NCBI GenBank assembly: GCA_023052935.1
Contig: CM041292.1
Coordinates: 85,823,169-85,887,168 of the forward strand
DNA from: Piezodorus guildinii
Lineage: Eukaryota > Arthropoda > Insecta > Hemiptera > Pentatomidae
Length of the DNA stretch: 64,000 nt
Direction of reading: 5' to 3'
Position numbers and translations under genes: made by a program. The notes below the pieces were generated by a model. It was not told the DNA's origin. It saw only the letters and a list, made by a program, of their open reading frames with translations, and searched no databases. Every line of letters begins with the position of its first letter. Position 1 is the first letter of the stretch. Positions 32,098-43,997 of the stretch are shown here, piece after piece.

Positions 32098-32750
32098 GTT
32101 ATCTAATGAATTCTCAAATCCTTAAAAAACACGATTTAGAAATGCGGTCATTTTCTAAAAGTACTAATTACGCATTTATTTTCGTTCCAAATCATTCTAA
32201 AAAAATTCATTTCATAACTTTAATATGATGTTATTATTATAGTAAAAAAATAATTCTTAATTTTAAGGCAAAAAGACCCAAATTAGCTAGTTTAATAATA
32301 TAGTAATGAGAAATTTTCGCGCTTCCTGTAAAATTTCCTAGAATGGATATAGTACCTTTTGGAAATCAACGTCTCAATTCATGTCCATATGTTGAAAATT
32401 TGCAGGAGGTATATTACAGAATGTTTTGATAAATCTCTCTGAAATATAAGAGTGCTTGGCTATATCAGTATTTTTAACTATACATGAGTATTCATAAAAA
32501 TAACTTTACGAGTGTTCTCACTAATAGAAATAAGAGCACTAATACTAGGTAACAAATACGAGGTAATTTTAAAAAATGATACTTTTAAAAAAATTATGAA
32601 GACCCTGCTAATAAAGCGGTGAAATGAATTGATATATAACATGGATATGCATGGTAGGTAACGCATTTATTAAAAAAAAAAAGTATTATGTGTTGATATT
32701 AGATGTTAAAAATGTATAAATGCCATAAAAACTTTTAATTGATTACAGAG
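32098..32750. other. AT-rich stretch without recognisable gene
   Basis: No frame, RNA gene or repeat recognised. It separates the palindromic element from the isolated hammerhead-like motif. Confidence 0.4.
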
Positions 32751-32751
32751 G

Positions 32752-32815
32752 CCTGAAAATGGCCTAGAGGCTGAAACGTTGCAATGTCTGAAAATTAAAT
32801 AAATTAAAAAAAAAA
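32752..32815 (+). other. Hammerhead-like hairpin motif, copy 3
   Basis: CCTGAAAAT, GGCC-TAGA-GGCT, GAAACGTTGCAATGTCTG, then AAATTAAATAAATT and A6. The pattern matches the other copies, with G8 of the core replaced by A. After GAAA, the string ACGTTGCAATGTC can form a short stem III ending in a GTC, the cleavage triplet of hammerheads. The A-rich end suggests a 3' terminus of a retrocopy. Confidence 0.45.
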
Positions 32816-33039
32816 ATGTATCCAAGACTTCTTTAGTAGAGAGGCCTAATATTCATCGAATTAATACTACCTATATTATTCAGAGCGAAAGCTAATAATT
32901 GTAAAATAAATAAAAAATAATCCTGAATTCAGATCTAGATCAGGCATTTTAAATTCCGGAGCGACACTGATCTGTAATAAGCCAAGAGCAATGACTCACC
33001 TTAACAAATCTCCTAACGAAAATAAATCACAGAAGCCAA

Positions 33040-33420
33040 CAGGAAATTATTTTACAAAAGAAAACAAATAGCCGGGTGTAGGTAAGATATTATCTCGGCG
33101 AGAATCGGATTCTGTTAGAGAAAAAAAAATACTAGAGAGAGGTGAATTAGCCTTTAATATATTGGCTGATCTCGTAGGGACAGATAAAAGAATAAAGAGC
33201 TGGCCCTGCATGAGATGATCTACCGCTTCCTCCACTTCTTGGTCCTCTGACTCCGGACGCTCTGATACATCGTCGCGTGTGAACCTCCGTGTTACTCCTC
33301 TTCCGACACCCTACCTTCATTCATAAACACGAGACCATTTCACCACACCTCGATAAATTATAAATTTACAACTGAGCCTGATCAAGTTTGAAATTAATTC
33401 GGTTGACAATCTGGCGGTTT
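33040..33420. promoter_or_regulatory. GC-richer island of unknown nature
   Basis: Mixed-composition unique sequence (for example TCCGGACGCTCTGATACATC) with no repeat similarity in the window. A 62-codon minus frame (33047-33235) has no domain. It could be a regulatory block. Evidence is composition only. Confidence 0.22.
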
Positions 33421-33639
33421 ATCATAAGGGTTTGTAATCTTGAAAGTCTACTGAATTGTAAAAATAAATGCATAACAAATATGTAAAAAGGGTCATGTAA
33501 GGAAGAATGTATGTCATAACTTTTAAAAATTCTGATATATAATACATGTTGCTTGGTGTGAGCCAGACGAAGTCTAACATAAATGTATATGCGAGTTTAT
33601 TTGATAAACTTATAAGGTAGAAAATCTGGTGCACGTTAA

Positions 33640-34995
33640 ATTTTGAATTTTTTTTTTCTTATCTTCAAATTTTTTATTCACACTGTCAATGAATGCAGAC
33701 AATCAGCGAATTTGATGAAGGGATGATAGTTTGGCGTGGTAGATGCAGAGAAGATGCCCAGCGGCACCTCTTCCTGGCGTGTTTCTTATTACGTATTTAG
33801 AGTAGGTCCCTCATCCAACTTTTTTTCAGCCTTATGGGAGTATTGTCGGGCATGTTATTAGTGGCCATGCCTCGTATTAGTGTGTTAGTATGTCCGTGTA
33901 AGTTGTTGTGAAAACGTTTGGAGAGGGTCCGAATCTGTTCGTTGACTGTTGGCATGTGTAGGACTGTATGTAAAGCAGTGTTGATAACGTTGAGTTTGTA
34001 ATAGTTCTAAAAGTTTTGGATCGAAAAAATTGAATTTCACGTATGTGTGTATTTTTGGCAGTCCTGTATATCTGTGAGGCGTAAGTCCAAATGGGGTTCA
34101 GTAGGTAAGTGTGAATGTTTAGTTTATTTTTAAGTTTTAGTTTTGAGCGTCTTGAGAGTAGTGAGTATAAAAGTTTTAGTCTTTTGTTTATCTCGTTTGT
34201 TCATGATGTGTGGGCCCCATGTCATTCTTCTGTCAAATGTCAAGCCGAGATATTTATTGTGTCTGTATGTGGTATTTGAATGTTGTCAAGATATACTGGC
34301 GGGCAGGTGTTATGTCGAAGAGTGAAAGTAATGTGTTGGGATTTTTCTTGGTTAATTCGAATTTACTGAAGTTTGCACCAGTCATGGCATTGTGTTAGGT
34401 GGTGTTGTAACGTCTCTGAGGCGTGGGTAGGATTGGGATGTTTTGTTATGATTGATGTATCGTGTGCGTATGTCGCTGTTAGAGTTTCGGAGTTTTGGCA
34501 TGTCGTGTGTGTATATTATGTAAAGTAGTGGTGCGAGAACCGACCCTTGAGGTACTCCTGCCAAGACTGGTCTTATTAAAGAGATTTCCGTCCCTTGACA
34601 GACAGACCAAAAGCTATCGCTAAGAAAAGACTGAAGGATAAGAAAGTATGTAGGAGAGAGTATAGTCTTTAGTTTGAAAAGTAGCCCATGATGCCAAACC
34701 CGATCGAATGCTTGATCGACGTCCAGAAATACTCCTGTTGCATACGATTTCTGCTCTAGTGCTGAAGCAATGTAGTCAGTTACTCTATATAGTTGGTGAG
34801 TCACTCTACGTAGGAGGTGTGCGGAATCCAGATTGATGGTCGGGTATTGTGTTACTGTTCGTAAGTGTTTCAAAAAATCTTATGTAGAGTAATTTCTCAA
34901 ATATTTTTGAACAAATAGGGAGCAGGCTGATGCGTCTATATGCGAAAGGGGTGTCTCTGTTTTTGGTCGGTTTGTGGATCATTGAAATAAATTTA
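33640..34995 (-). pseudogene. Decayed Jockey-type ORF2, RT fingers to 3' end
   Basis: The minus strand starts at about 34990 with HKPTKNRDTPFAYRRISLLP (the usual YRPISLLP with P changed to R). It continues SKIFEKLLYIRFFETL, HQLYRVTDYIASALEQKSY, GVFLDVDQAFDRVWHHGLL and AGVPQGSVLAPLLYIIYTHDMP in the 34382-34873 frame. Beyond that, TLATYADD is degraded; NPIWTYASQIYRTA appears near 34070-34110 in another frame. T10 at 33647-33656 is the likely poly-A tail. The endonuclease is missing (5'-truncated). Frameshifts make it non-functional. Confidence 0.82.
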
Positions 34996-35269
34996 TAGAG
35001 AAATACTTTATTTCATAAAAAGTATAACAAAACAAAACAGTGGTACACAACTGTGTTGGGTTGCTATTACACACAGCGTACATTCAATCTAATAACATGT
35101 GATATTGAGTTGAAATTTTATCAATTTATCTTATATTATGTTTTCTTTATCAATAGCTTTTTATGATATATGTCATAGTATGTAATATAGTTTACAGATT
35201 ACAGCTCAATCCACGTAAAAAAGAAAGAAAAATGAAAATGCACCCCTAAATTACCAACAGTATCAAAGT

Positions 35270-36110
35270 ATATTAATGATGAAATCAATTGTTAAAGAAT
35301 TAATTACATTGGGTTTCAATTGATCATGTTGTAATAAATAATATATTACATTATTATCTGAAACAATCATTTAGTTTTATCAGTTTTTCATCACTTTCTA
35401 TTAACTTTTATGATTTGGTATATAGGATAATATTTTTTTCTAAAATCTTATGTTTTCCGACGGTATATTACAAATGTATATTAATCTTTCTTATGTTCAA
35501 AAACACAAAATTTGCATACAAAATATTATTTTTCTCTTATCTGCTTTGGTTGGATGTCAAATTCGTTCAAGATAAATATTTACTCGTTTTTTATCAATGC
35601 TAATAAGATGATATGGTTAATTTATTTAAATCCACAAAATTAAAGATACTTCAGAGGAAGAAAATAAAAAAAATCGATATTCAAGCCCTGTCAAACTATT
35701 TAAATAAGAATTATACTGAATGATAATTAAACCCCATCAATATATGACTATATCACCCCGATATATGATGTACCGAGTTTAATCAAAATCGTTTGTTCTT
35801 TTTTTTAGAAAATCGTAAAAAAGTGCAAAATGCATGATATTAAGCGGCTCTTCTGGTTAGCTGATTTTGATGAAAAATTGCTGTAACATCTCGGGCGTGT
35901 AGTTGTCTTACATATGAAATTTAATATTATTACTATTTCCCATTTTTGCACTAGAGACATGGACACACAGACCTTTCTGCTGGACTTGGTTATTTGGACT
36001 CAGGGGACCCTAAAACGTGCATTTCCGTTGAAAACCAGAATTCGGATTTTTACGATCGTAATACTTATATCTATAATATATATCTCACATATAGGTAAGT
36101 GAAAGTAAAG
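35270..36110 (+). mobile_element. TIR DNA element, family T, copy 3
   Basis: It matches the 3424-4291 copy from GAAATCAATTGTTAAAGAAT to the right end GGTAAGTGAAAGTA (36094-36107). It includes GACTCAGGGGACCCTAAAAC and TTTCCGTTGAAAACC near 36000. The left terminal repeat was not found, and the start is approximate. A 62-codon frame at 35914-36102 lies at the same place as the one in copy 1 but is not conserved as protein. Confidence 0.65.
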
Positions 36111-36115
36111 ATTAA

Positions 36116-39100
36116 TTCATTAACATAAGCAAGATTAATCCGTATATAGCTGGTTTTGTCAACAGGTTTTGTATGCACTTTTGAATTGTACGTTGATATA
36201 TTATTTTCCACATTAATTATTTAGAAGAATAGAACTGATATCGCATAATGGTTTGGTTATTGACTAAATAAAAACAAAAATAAAGTATTTGTCCAAAAGA
36301 ATTAATTAAGATTGTTCAAGGGCCTTCAGATGCCTGATGAGCATAATCCTGTCGTGATGTAACTTTACAATGTTTCCACAAACGAATCAGTATAAATGAT
36401 ATAGCCTGGAATATTAAAAATAATAATTTAAATAATTACCTAACATGATATAATTAAAGTTACCAATATCCACTAACGGGTGGTTTCCTATCAGACGTAA
36501 ACAAAAAAATTGGAGGGAAATAAGAAGAAGTTCCATGGATAAGTTAGTTATCAGATGGGAATCCTTGAATGGGACCTCCGGGATTTCAAGGGCGACCGCC
36601 TTGGATTGAGGAACAGCCCAACCTCCCGGGCCACACTAATCTCATTCACTATTTAGTCAGTCAATGCCTCTCCGATAGCTATCACTTCGTATAGAGTGTC
36701 TTCCAGATCCAACTTTTTTCTATGAAAAAATTAGGTAAGTATTGTGAAAAAAGGGAGTAAAACAGCTTCGTCACGAATTTGCTATTTTAATGCACTGATG
36801 CTTGAGTAAATGGGTTTAAACCTTGTGTAATGTGAAATTGACAAGATAACTTTCCAAAGTTTTGAAAAATCATTTTAAATCCTGTCTGAGTATTTCTTAA
36901 TTCATGAGTCACTATATTATCTCATAAGGAGCTATTACTTAAAGTAAAAACAAATAATAATAAAAACCTGAACCACTACAACCCATGGTCTTGGCTCACG
37001 AATAGTACATAGAGATCCGTACTGTTTTAAGACGGACGCACACTGGGGCGAAACACCAAATTATTGGATATTGTAGTATTATGGCCAGACTGTTGGTCGT
37101 ACAAAAAAAAAGGTTAAACGTAAACCCCCATTATTTTTTAACGCGGAATCTATCTCTGTATTTAGATTTTAATTTTACTTACAGGGTTCCCCAGAAGACA
37201 CTTTTTTTTTTTTTTTAATTGAAACTCTATGATTTGACATCGTAAATTGATTCCACACCCTGTTTCCAGCAACTTTTACTTAGGACACTTTTTTTGATAG
37301 GAGCAACTGTATAAAAGAATTACGGTAGTAGTTTTTGGGCGAACCAAAACTCCCTCTTTTCCATATAAGAGGAGTAGGAACCATTCAATTGACAGTAAAA
37401 CAATATGAAATCCATACAAATTTTTATTCAACATATTATAATTAGTTACTTTTACTAATTATGTTTTTACATAACTACGTATTACAATTTTTTTTTAATC
37501 ATCTATAGTTATGTTGGTTTCAAGAACTGATGGAAGTACATTATGTTGTGGAAAACATATATTTTTTTTTTCGTATAACATATACTTTTTTTTATATCTA
37601 TTTGATAATCAGAGATGCGCGTTATCGAGGGCGTAGTTTTTAATAATACCATTTATTTTATCAATCTTTGTTCACAAAATGATAGTTTTAGCGCCTTTCT
37701 AGGCGTCGATGCATGTGACAGACGGTACTATTGTTAGTACTACTATATTATTAGTGATTAGTCCTCATAACTATTTTATTTTTTGGGTGGAAGAATAAAG
37801 GAAAATGCTTCATTTATCAAGTCATGCAGAAAATGTATTTGGATCCTCAATAAAAAAAATATACACATCTTTACTTCTGATTTTAACTGTTCTAACTCAT
37901 TTCTCCTTTTGCACATTAATATTTCTCTTTCATAGAATTTAATTAATATTTTATTCGTCTTAACATCGTTATTGTTATGAAAATGAAATATCGTCTCACG
38001 AATTTCCTGAATCATGGCCCTCAAGAAGATATAATGAAAACCGGACAATCACTTTAATTGGTTTAAACCACATCTCTACGGTAAGGCGAACTTTCTTTAT
38101 TTGGAAAAATAAATTTTATTAGAAATATTACAATTTATCTCAATATGGAGAATAATTATCATAATGTTCATACCTTCAAACAATATTCACAAAGGGATAA
38201 GGAAAGTCAAGTTAAATAAAGCAGAGAATAAAACTATAAACAAAAAACAGAATATATAAATTAAATAAATAGAAAGCTATCAAGTGAATTAACAACAAAA
38301 ACTCCTATGTAAATTATCAACAACCAGCCTTGCGAACCCCATACCAGTGTTCTCCTCATATTTATGGAAGGAAAAGCAGAACCCGAGAGTTCCCAGTGCC
38401 CTTCAACATTTCAACATTCTAGGAGGATCATAGGGATGGTTGGGGTTGTGAAACCCCGAGGGTTAGCAGACGATGTTCAGGGAGTCCGCGAGATGTCATT
38501 GGGAAATATTTCTTAATCCTTAAATGAGCTTTAAATGAGGATCGCTCATACTGTATACGGACATATTTATCATTCTAAATGAAATAATTGCCACTGATAA
38601 CTGACAAAAATGACTGCTAATGCACTATTACAACCTTAAAATTGATATTTTATTTTTTTACATTTTGAAAGTAACGAGCTCAAAGGACAGATGTTACTTG
38701 TAACATAAGATAATGAACAAGATTCGATTTCTTTATTTGCTAACAAATATCTAGATTGCATTAGTTTTAAAATTTAGTTCTTCAAAGTTTTACGTATTGA
38801 AGTAAATTCATAGAATCATTTCCCGTACTAGGCCATTTTTGGCATATAGAGTTTAGGTAGAGGGTGCATTCCACATGAAATGTTCATGATACGGTGTAGC
38901 CCACTAAAAATTTTAATATGTATCTAATATTTAAGATTTAGAGGATCCTTGCCATTTAAATTACTGAATGAAGAGGTCCACAAAAATGAATGTACTCCAT
39001 AGTTATAGCAGAGGAGTATTTTGGAAAAATATCAGCTTCACAACCATAGTGATGTTTGAGATACTGCAATCATCCGGAAAGTGAGTGAAATGGTACATTT

Positions 39101-39240
39101 CTTTATAAATATAGACTTGTAAATTGATAAAGATGTCGAAAAATTATTTTCATTTAGTTATGTAAAGGATTTCAAGGACTCTTTCAGACTTTTTTTGCCA
39201 TTTGTTTAGGGTATACTTCACAATCAAAGAACAGATCGCA
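36116..39240. other. Largely AT-rich stretch without recognisable gene; short GC-richer islands
   Basis: GC-richer unique patches lie at 36490-36720 (GGGACCTCCGGGATTTCAAG), about 37000-37110 and 38320-38480. None has a domain-bearing frame or a match to other parts of the window. The 90-codon minus frame at 37776-38048 has no known motif. Rest AT-rich. Confidence 0.4.
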
Positions 39241-39680
39241 GGAGAGCAAGATCAAGTTCAAGACGAAATAAGTGGGCGGTTGCAAGATGACTGAGGAGAT
39301 AGTGGCTGTGACAGAGAGGGACTAGACAAAAAAGGACAGGGACTCCTAATTAACAAAACATCTAATCCTTCAAAGAGGAGGAGACAATCCAGAGGGGCAG
39401 GGGACAAAGACGGATACCCGGGGCTATCTTGTAATCTGGATGTCAGCCCGCTGGCTTCCGGGCTCTCCATTAGTGAACTTCTCTTGCACACATTAATTGT
39501 CTGGTTTTATTGAGGCAGCTAGGACATCTTGGAGGACATCTCCAGGTAGCGAACCCTCCAGAAGATCACATGCCACAGATTAGGGGTTGGGTCATCGGCG
39601 CCGCAGTGGCGGCCCATGGCCTCGTCCTTAGGTCACATCTTGACAAATTAGATAACAGATCGCTTCCCCTGTAGCAAATG
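39240..39680. promoter_or_regulatory. GC-richer island of unknown nature
   Basis: Unique, mixed-composition block with purine-rich left half (GAGGAGGAGACAATCCAGAG) and CCATTAGTGAACTTC, CACATTAATTGTC (homeodomain-like cores) in the right half, then CGGCGCCGCAGTGGCGGCCC. Followed by a poly-A run at 39732-39752. No convincing frame. Regulatory role is a guess from composition. Confidence 0.25.
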
Positions 39681-39752
39681 CAAATTCAGGGACCGTTAGT
39701 AGATTTTGAATTCCAGCCAGGTGAGAACAAAAGAAAAAAAAAAAAAAAAAAG

Positions 39753-41270
39753 GAACAGAAAGAGAAGATTATTTACTCTGGCACATTAGTTTCAATAATG
39801 AACCTTTGTGATCAAAGCAGAAAAAAAAATGAACCTTCCTGAAAATTGGAGCATTCCAAGATAATTAGAATCGAAACACAAAATTTCTGGATCTTAAATC
39901 CAAAAAACACTAAACTTAAATTAGAAAACAAAAATAAAATCATCGACAAAATGACATTCATAAATGTTATGGTCTTCTGCAGTGTAAGATATAGTGGGTG
40001 GATCGCCATTTTTGGATTATTATTTTCAATAATGAAGCTTTGTAATCCACAAAAAATAAATAAAAAAGAAAAAGAAAATTACCCCTCCACCTCAAAATCT
40101 GAGGGTTTACATTTCAAGATGCGTAGAATCCGAATAAACAAAATCCGTTTGTCCGCCATCCGCCGCATTTCTCCGAGTACTACTGGACCAATTTATTTGA
40201 AATTCACTGCAAAAATACTAGTCCATGCAACGATGATCCTAAAACCTAGACGTTAATACCAGCTGGTTACTTTTAAAGTGGCGGCCAATTAAAAGTGATT
40301 GAATTCTATAATTCAGATTGAGAAAAAATGTATTAGTGTTTTTGCTTTGTGCTATTTCATAGAGAATTAAATTTTATACAAAATTTAAAAAAAAAAAAAA
40401 TCATTGAAATTGGTTCAGAACTAGCAGAGATACATTGTTTTGAAATCAGCTGTAGTTATATGCTATTACCCTTAGAATTATTGCTTTTAATATTACTTTA
40501 TTGCCTATCAACAGTTTTATAAACAGTTATTCCTTAATATTGTTATTTGGAAATAATAAATTGAAATATAAATTGTAATAACTTGAAGCGTTTTTTGTTA
40601 TGCGTTGATGTAAAACTAAACATCACGCAGATGCTCGTTTAAAAGTTGGTTTAGTTATCTACATAGTTATGTATATTTAGAAAAATCTGCATTGGACTAA
40701 TAATGATTGATTTATTTAATAAAATATAGATTACATATTTTTTATTGGACTCAACACTAAACGGGTAAGCAAAGTAAAGTGAAAGGAAAATACCTTGATT
40801 TTTCTATATAAATATTCTTACTTTCGATAGATTTTCTGTTAAAAAATAACAAACCATTGTGTAGTACTTTGTAATATTTATTTAAAATAATATTTTGTCC
40901 ATTAATTCTGGGCATTTCAGACTTTTTTTTTTTCATATAGTGAAGCATCATTCAAAAGGCAGACAGAGCTACAAGAAGAATCTGTAGTTAGTTAAAATAT
41001 TTGTTTGAAATGAGTAAGGTATAATTCATTGATTATTAAAAATCATCAAATACAATTGTTTAACTAAAAAAAAAAATGTATTAAGTAACAATAATAATTG
41101 TTATTGAAATTTTATGATAAGCTCAACAAAAAACAAAAAAAAAAAAAACAAGAAAAAAACATTGTGATGGATTTATTGTTGATCGTTGACACTATGTGAT
41201 GAAGAAGTAGGTTGGGGTTATGATGATCATCAATAAAACACACCAATAAGACAAATTGATTTCAATTGTG
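39753..41270. other. AT-rich stretch; short direct repeat
   Basis: TTTCAATAATGAACCTTTGT (near 39790) recurs as TTTCAATAATGAAGCTTTGT (near 40025). The 136-codon frame 39846-40256 spans it, has lysine/isoleucine-rich content and no domain, so I do not call it a gene. Confidence 0.4.
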
Positions 41271-41312
41271 TGCCAACGCTTCGGCCTACATTGTGGGCCT
41301 TCTTCGGGGCTA
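41271..41312 (-). other. Hammerhead-like hairpin motif, copy 4
   Basis: On the minus strand: CCGAAGAA, GGCCC-ACAATGTA-GGCC, GAAGCGTTGGC, then ACACAATTG. It follows the common pattern with A in GAAAC changed to G and the first T of the core changed to C. No flanking inverted repeat was found. Confidence 0.4.
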
Positions 41313-42513
41313 AAGAAAAACGAGATAGCAACCAATAATATTAACTGAAAAAATAATTTAATTATTGTATCTTTATTATTGTAATTTATTATTATTTAAT
41401 TATTGTAACAGCATAATTATTACTGTTATCTTGATCAAAAATAATTTTAAATTGGTATTATTTTAAATTACCTTATTATTTATATCCCTTCCCCCCTTAA
41501 TGCTAACTTAAGACCACATTGCTACTGTTTTATTTCGTATTAATAATTAATTTATTATTATTTTTTAAGTTTTTTTTATTAAATTGCTTGTTATCTACTT
41601 TTTCTTAGCCCTCATGAAGGTCCACAAAGTAGGCCGAAAAATCTGCACACAAATAAAATAAGTTTGTCTAATAGGGGTGTTTTCTAGATGACTACACACC
41701 CAGCCGACAACATCATACAAGAATATAATAGGTAAAGCAAGGAATGCTAAACGTTTCCAACGTCTCCTCATAAAAAGTATGTATTTTTTCTTCGATTTTT
41801 TTCCTGCTGATGTTTGGTAAAGTGAAAGAAAACACTGTGACCCAGACCTGAGGGATTCGGGTGACAATATCTGTGGAGACCTAAGGGCCTCGAGTTTCTT
41901 CACGTCATTAAGGAGGCAGTGGAAGAAAAACAGATATTGGGGCTAAGCCTTCGGGGGCCAGCTGACAGGGGGCCAATTAACAGGCCCACCTCAACTAACA
42001 TTAATTAATGGCTGCCAATTCTTGCCCGCAAGCAGCTAGTTAGTTACCCGTCAAATCCCGGTAGACCTCCGTTCCTCTGAGTACTCCCTATTTTTTCAGT
42101 GATTTTTTTTTGTTTGTTTTGTTTTCTAGGGAAAATCCTTCTGTTCCGATATCTTTTCATCACATTAGATACTTTTGTAAAATCGGAGCCCCTCAAAAGA
42201 TTATGGTAATTATATCATGTTAATTAGAAATAGAGTAATTAAATCATGATTAATAAGCTAGTTATACCATATCATTATATATTTTCAAAAATATTGCAAT
42301 ATTTGATAGGTTTTAATATTAACTAAGTAAATAAAAGGTATTAGAGTTTTTGTAGTAATGGTTATACTGGTATTAAGAAAGTGATTAGAATTCGTGGAGA
42401 TATGGTAGTGAAAAATGGTAAAATGCTCTTCGTATACTCACTTGTAGTAACCTTGTCACACAAAGCATTGTTTGTCTAAAAGCTTTTTGCATCATTAAAT
42501 ACTTTTATTTAAT

Positions 42514-42516
<3 letters not shown>
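41313..42516. other. AT-rich stretch with one GC-richer island (41880-42080)
   Basis: The island has GCCTTCGGGGGCCAGCTGAC and CATTAATTAATGGCTGCC (two homeodomain-like cores). The 102-codon minus frame at 41595-41903 has no recognisable domain. Otherwise AT-rich. Confidence 0.35.

Positions 42517-42573
<57 letters not shown>
42517..42573. repeat. (TA)n microsatellite
   Basis: About 57 bp of uninterrupted TA, followed by T10. Confidence 0.95.
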
Positions 42574-42581
<8 letters not shown>

Positions 42582-42793
42582 TTATTTTTTATTAAAACAG
42601 AGTTACTAAATGTAATATTATTTCTGATTTGTTTATCTAAAAACTTAATACTTAATATTATTATAAGTAAAAGCTAGAAAACAGGTGGTCAATGATGATG
42701 CAAAAGTCTGCAAGTACGAACGATGATATTTACCATGTTGGATACTAAATTAGTATTAGTACTACTAATAGTTGACAGTTGAGAGATTCGGGA

Positions 42794-43023
42794 GGAAATT
42801 AGTCCGTCTGGCGGCCGGTGAAAGAAAAACAAATAAATAGTTTTAATTTATTATTAGTATTTTTATAACGTTTCTAACAACATAAGATATGTCCGGTCTT
42901 GTTATCTTACCGAACGGACCTCTGATGATGACACGTCGAAACTCCCTAATGTCGAAACGTTGGAAAAAACAATAATTATTTTAAAATAGTACTTTCACGG
43001 GCCGCCATTGCGACTAATTTCAG
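42794..43023 (+). mobile_element. Short inverted-repeat element carrying a hammerhead-like motif
   Basis: GAAATTAGTCCGTCTGGCGG and CCGGTGAAAG at 42795-42824 pair with CTTTCACGGGCCGCCATTGC and GACTAATTTC at 42992-43022, giving imperfect terminal inverted repeats of about 30 bp. Inside, on the plus strand at 42920-42960, is CTGATGAT, GAC-AC-GTC, GAAAC, then CTAATGTCGAAACGTTGG. No frame is present. No clear target-site duplication was found. Confidence 0.6.
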
Positions 43024-43029
43024 GATCAT

Positions 43030-43666
43030 ATTTACCGCTATAAATAAAATTTGCAATTAACATATTTAGCTAACCTCTGCATTTGCTATATAACTATGTA
43101 AAAGAGCAAAAAATAATAAATAAATGGGGAATTCTTGGAGTCCTGCTTTGATCACCAATTCTGAGATGATGCTATTATTGAATTTCCTTTAATAATGCTC
43201 TAAAGAATAATTAAATAACTTTCAAGTTATCATACTCTAATTGGTGAAAATGAGTATTATTGTATGTATATTACTTGTCCTTGAATACATCAGGTCCTAA
43301 ATATTTATCAATAAACGATTTGGGATTATTGATGTTGGGGAACAGATTTTTCTACTTGCACTACTCTGGCTAGAGGGTAAAAAATAATATTTAATAAATT
43401 CTTTCCATACTGAGTGGATTATAAATAGATCACAAATATCATTAAATCAAAAATAATAATAAATAAACACAATAATCTAAATAATTGTTTAAGCAGCTAT
43501 TTAAAATTAAATATTAATTTTAAATACAAATCAAATATTAGTATAACAGACACCTCTATAGAATATTTAAGCTTTTTAAGTTAGTATTTTCCCGTAGAAA
43601 CCGAATTTAAAGTATAACCAAACCAAAATGTGGTCCCGTATTCCATAAAATAAAGAAAAATTTCTT
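43030..43666. other. AT-rich stretch without recognisable gene
   Basis: No frame, RNA gene or repeat recognised. Confidence 0.45.
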
Positions 43667-43681
43667 TGATGAAATTTATTA
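43667..43681. repeat. Target-site duplication, left copy, of the Jockey-type element
   Basis: TGATGAAATTTATTA is identical to 47963-47977. Confidence 0.92.
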
Positions 43682-43997
43682 TATGATACAACGAACAGGC
43701 GTTAATATCATTGATCTTTCTGCTCGTGAAGTAAAAAGGCTTAACTGCTAATTATAGTTTTTGGCGTGGTTTCAACCACGGAACCTCATCGCTTAGCAGT
43801 AAGTAGCACGGTCGAACAGCAGCTTGAAGATCTCTGTCTGAAGCCGAAGACTCCTCCTTTGCTCCGAATACTTCTCTCCTTGTTTAGCTTTGCACCTGTA
43901 CGCTGTTGGGGTCCACACTTATCCCGTGGACCCAACCCCATCAGCCAAGGTAGCGTCGCGCTGACAAGGCTTTACGAGGTAACTGGTAACAGAAGAT

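Noticed and set aside
37680..37760. Small palindromic patch (GCGCCTTTCTAGGCGTCGATGC) as an operator or origin
   Set aside because: Short imperfect dyad without context; likely chance.
39846..40256. 136-codon plus-strand frame
   Set aside because: Lysine/isoleucine-rich, spans a local direct repeat, no domain.
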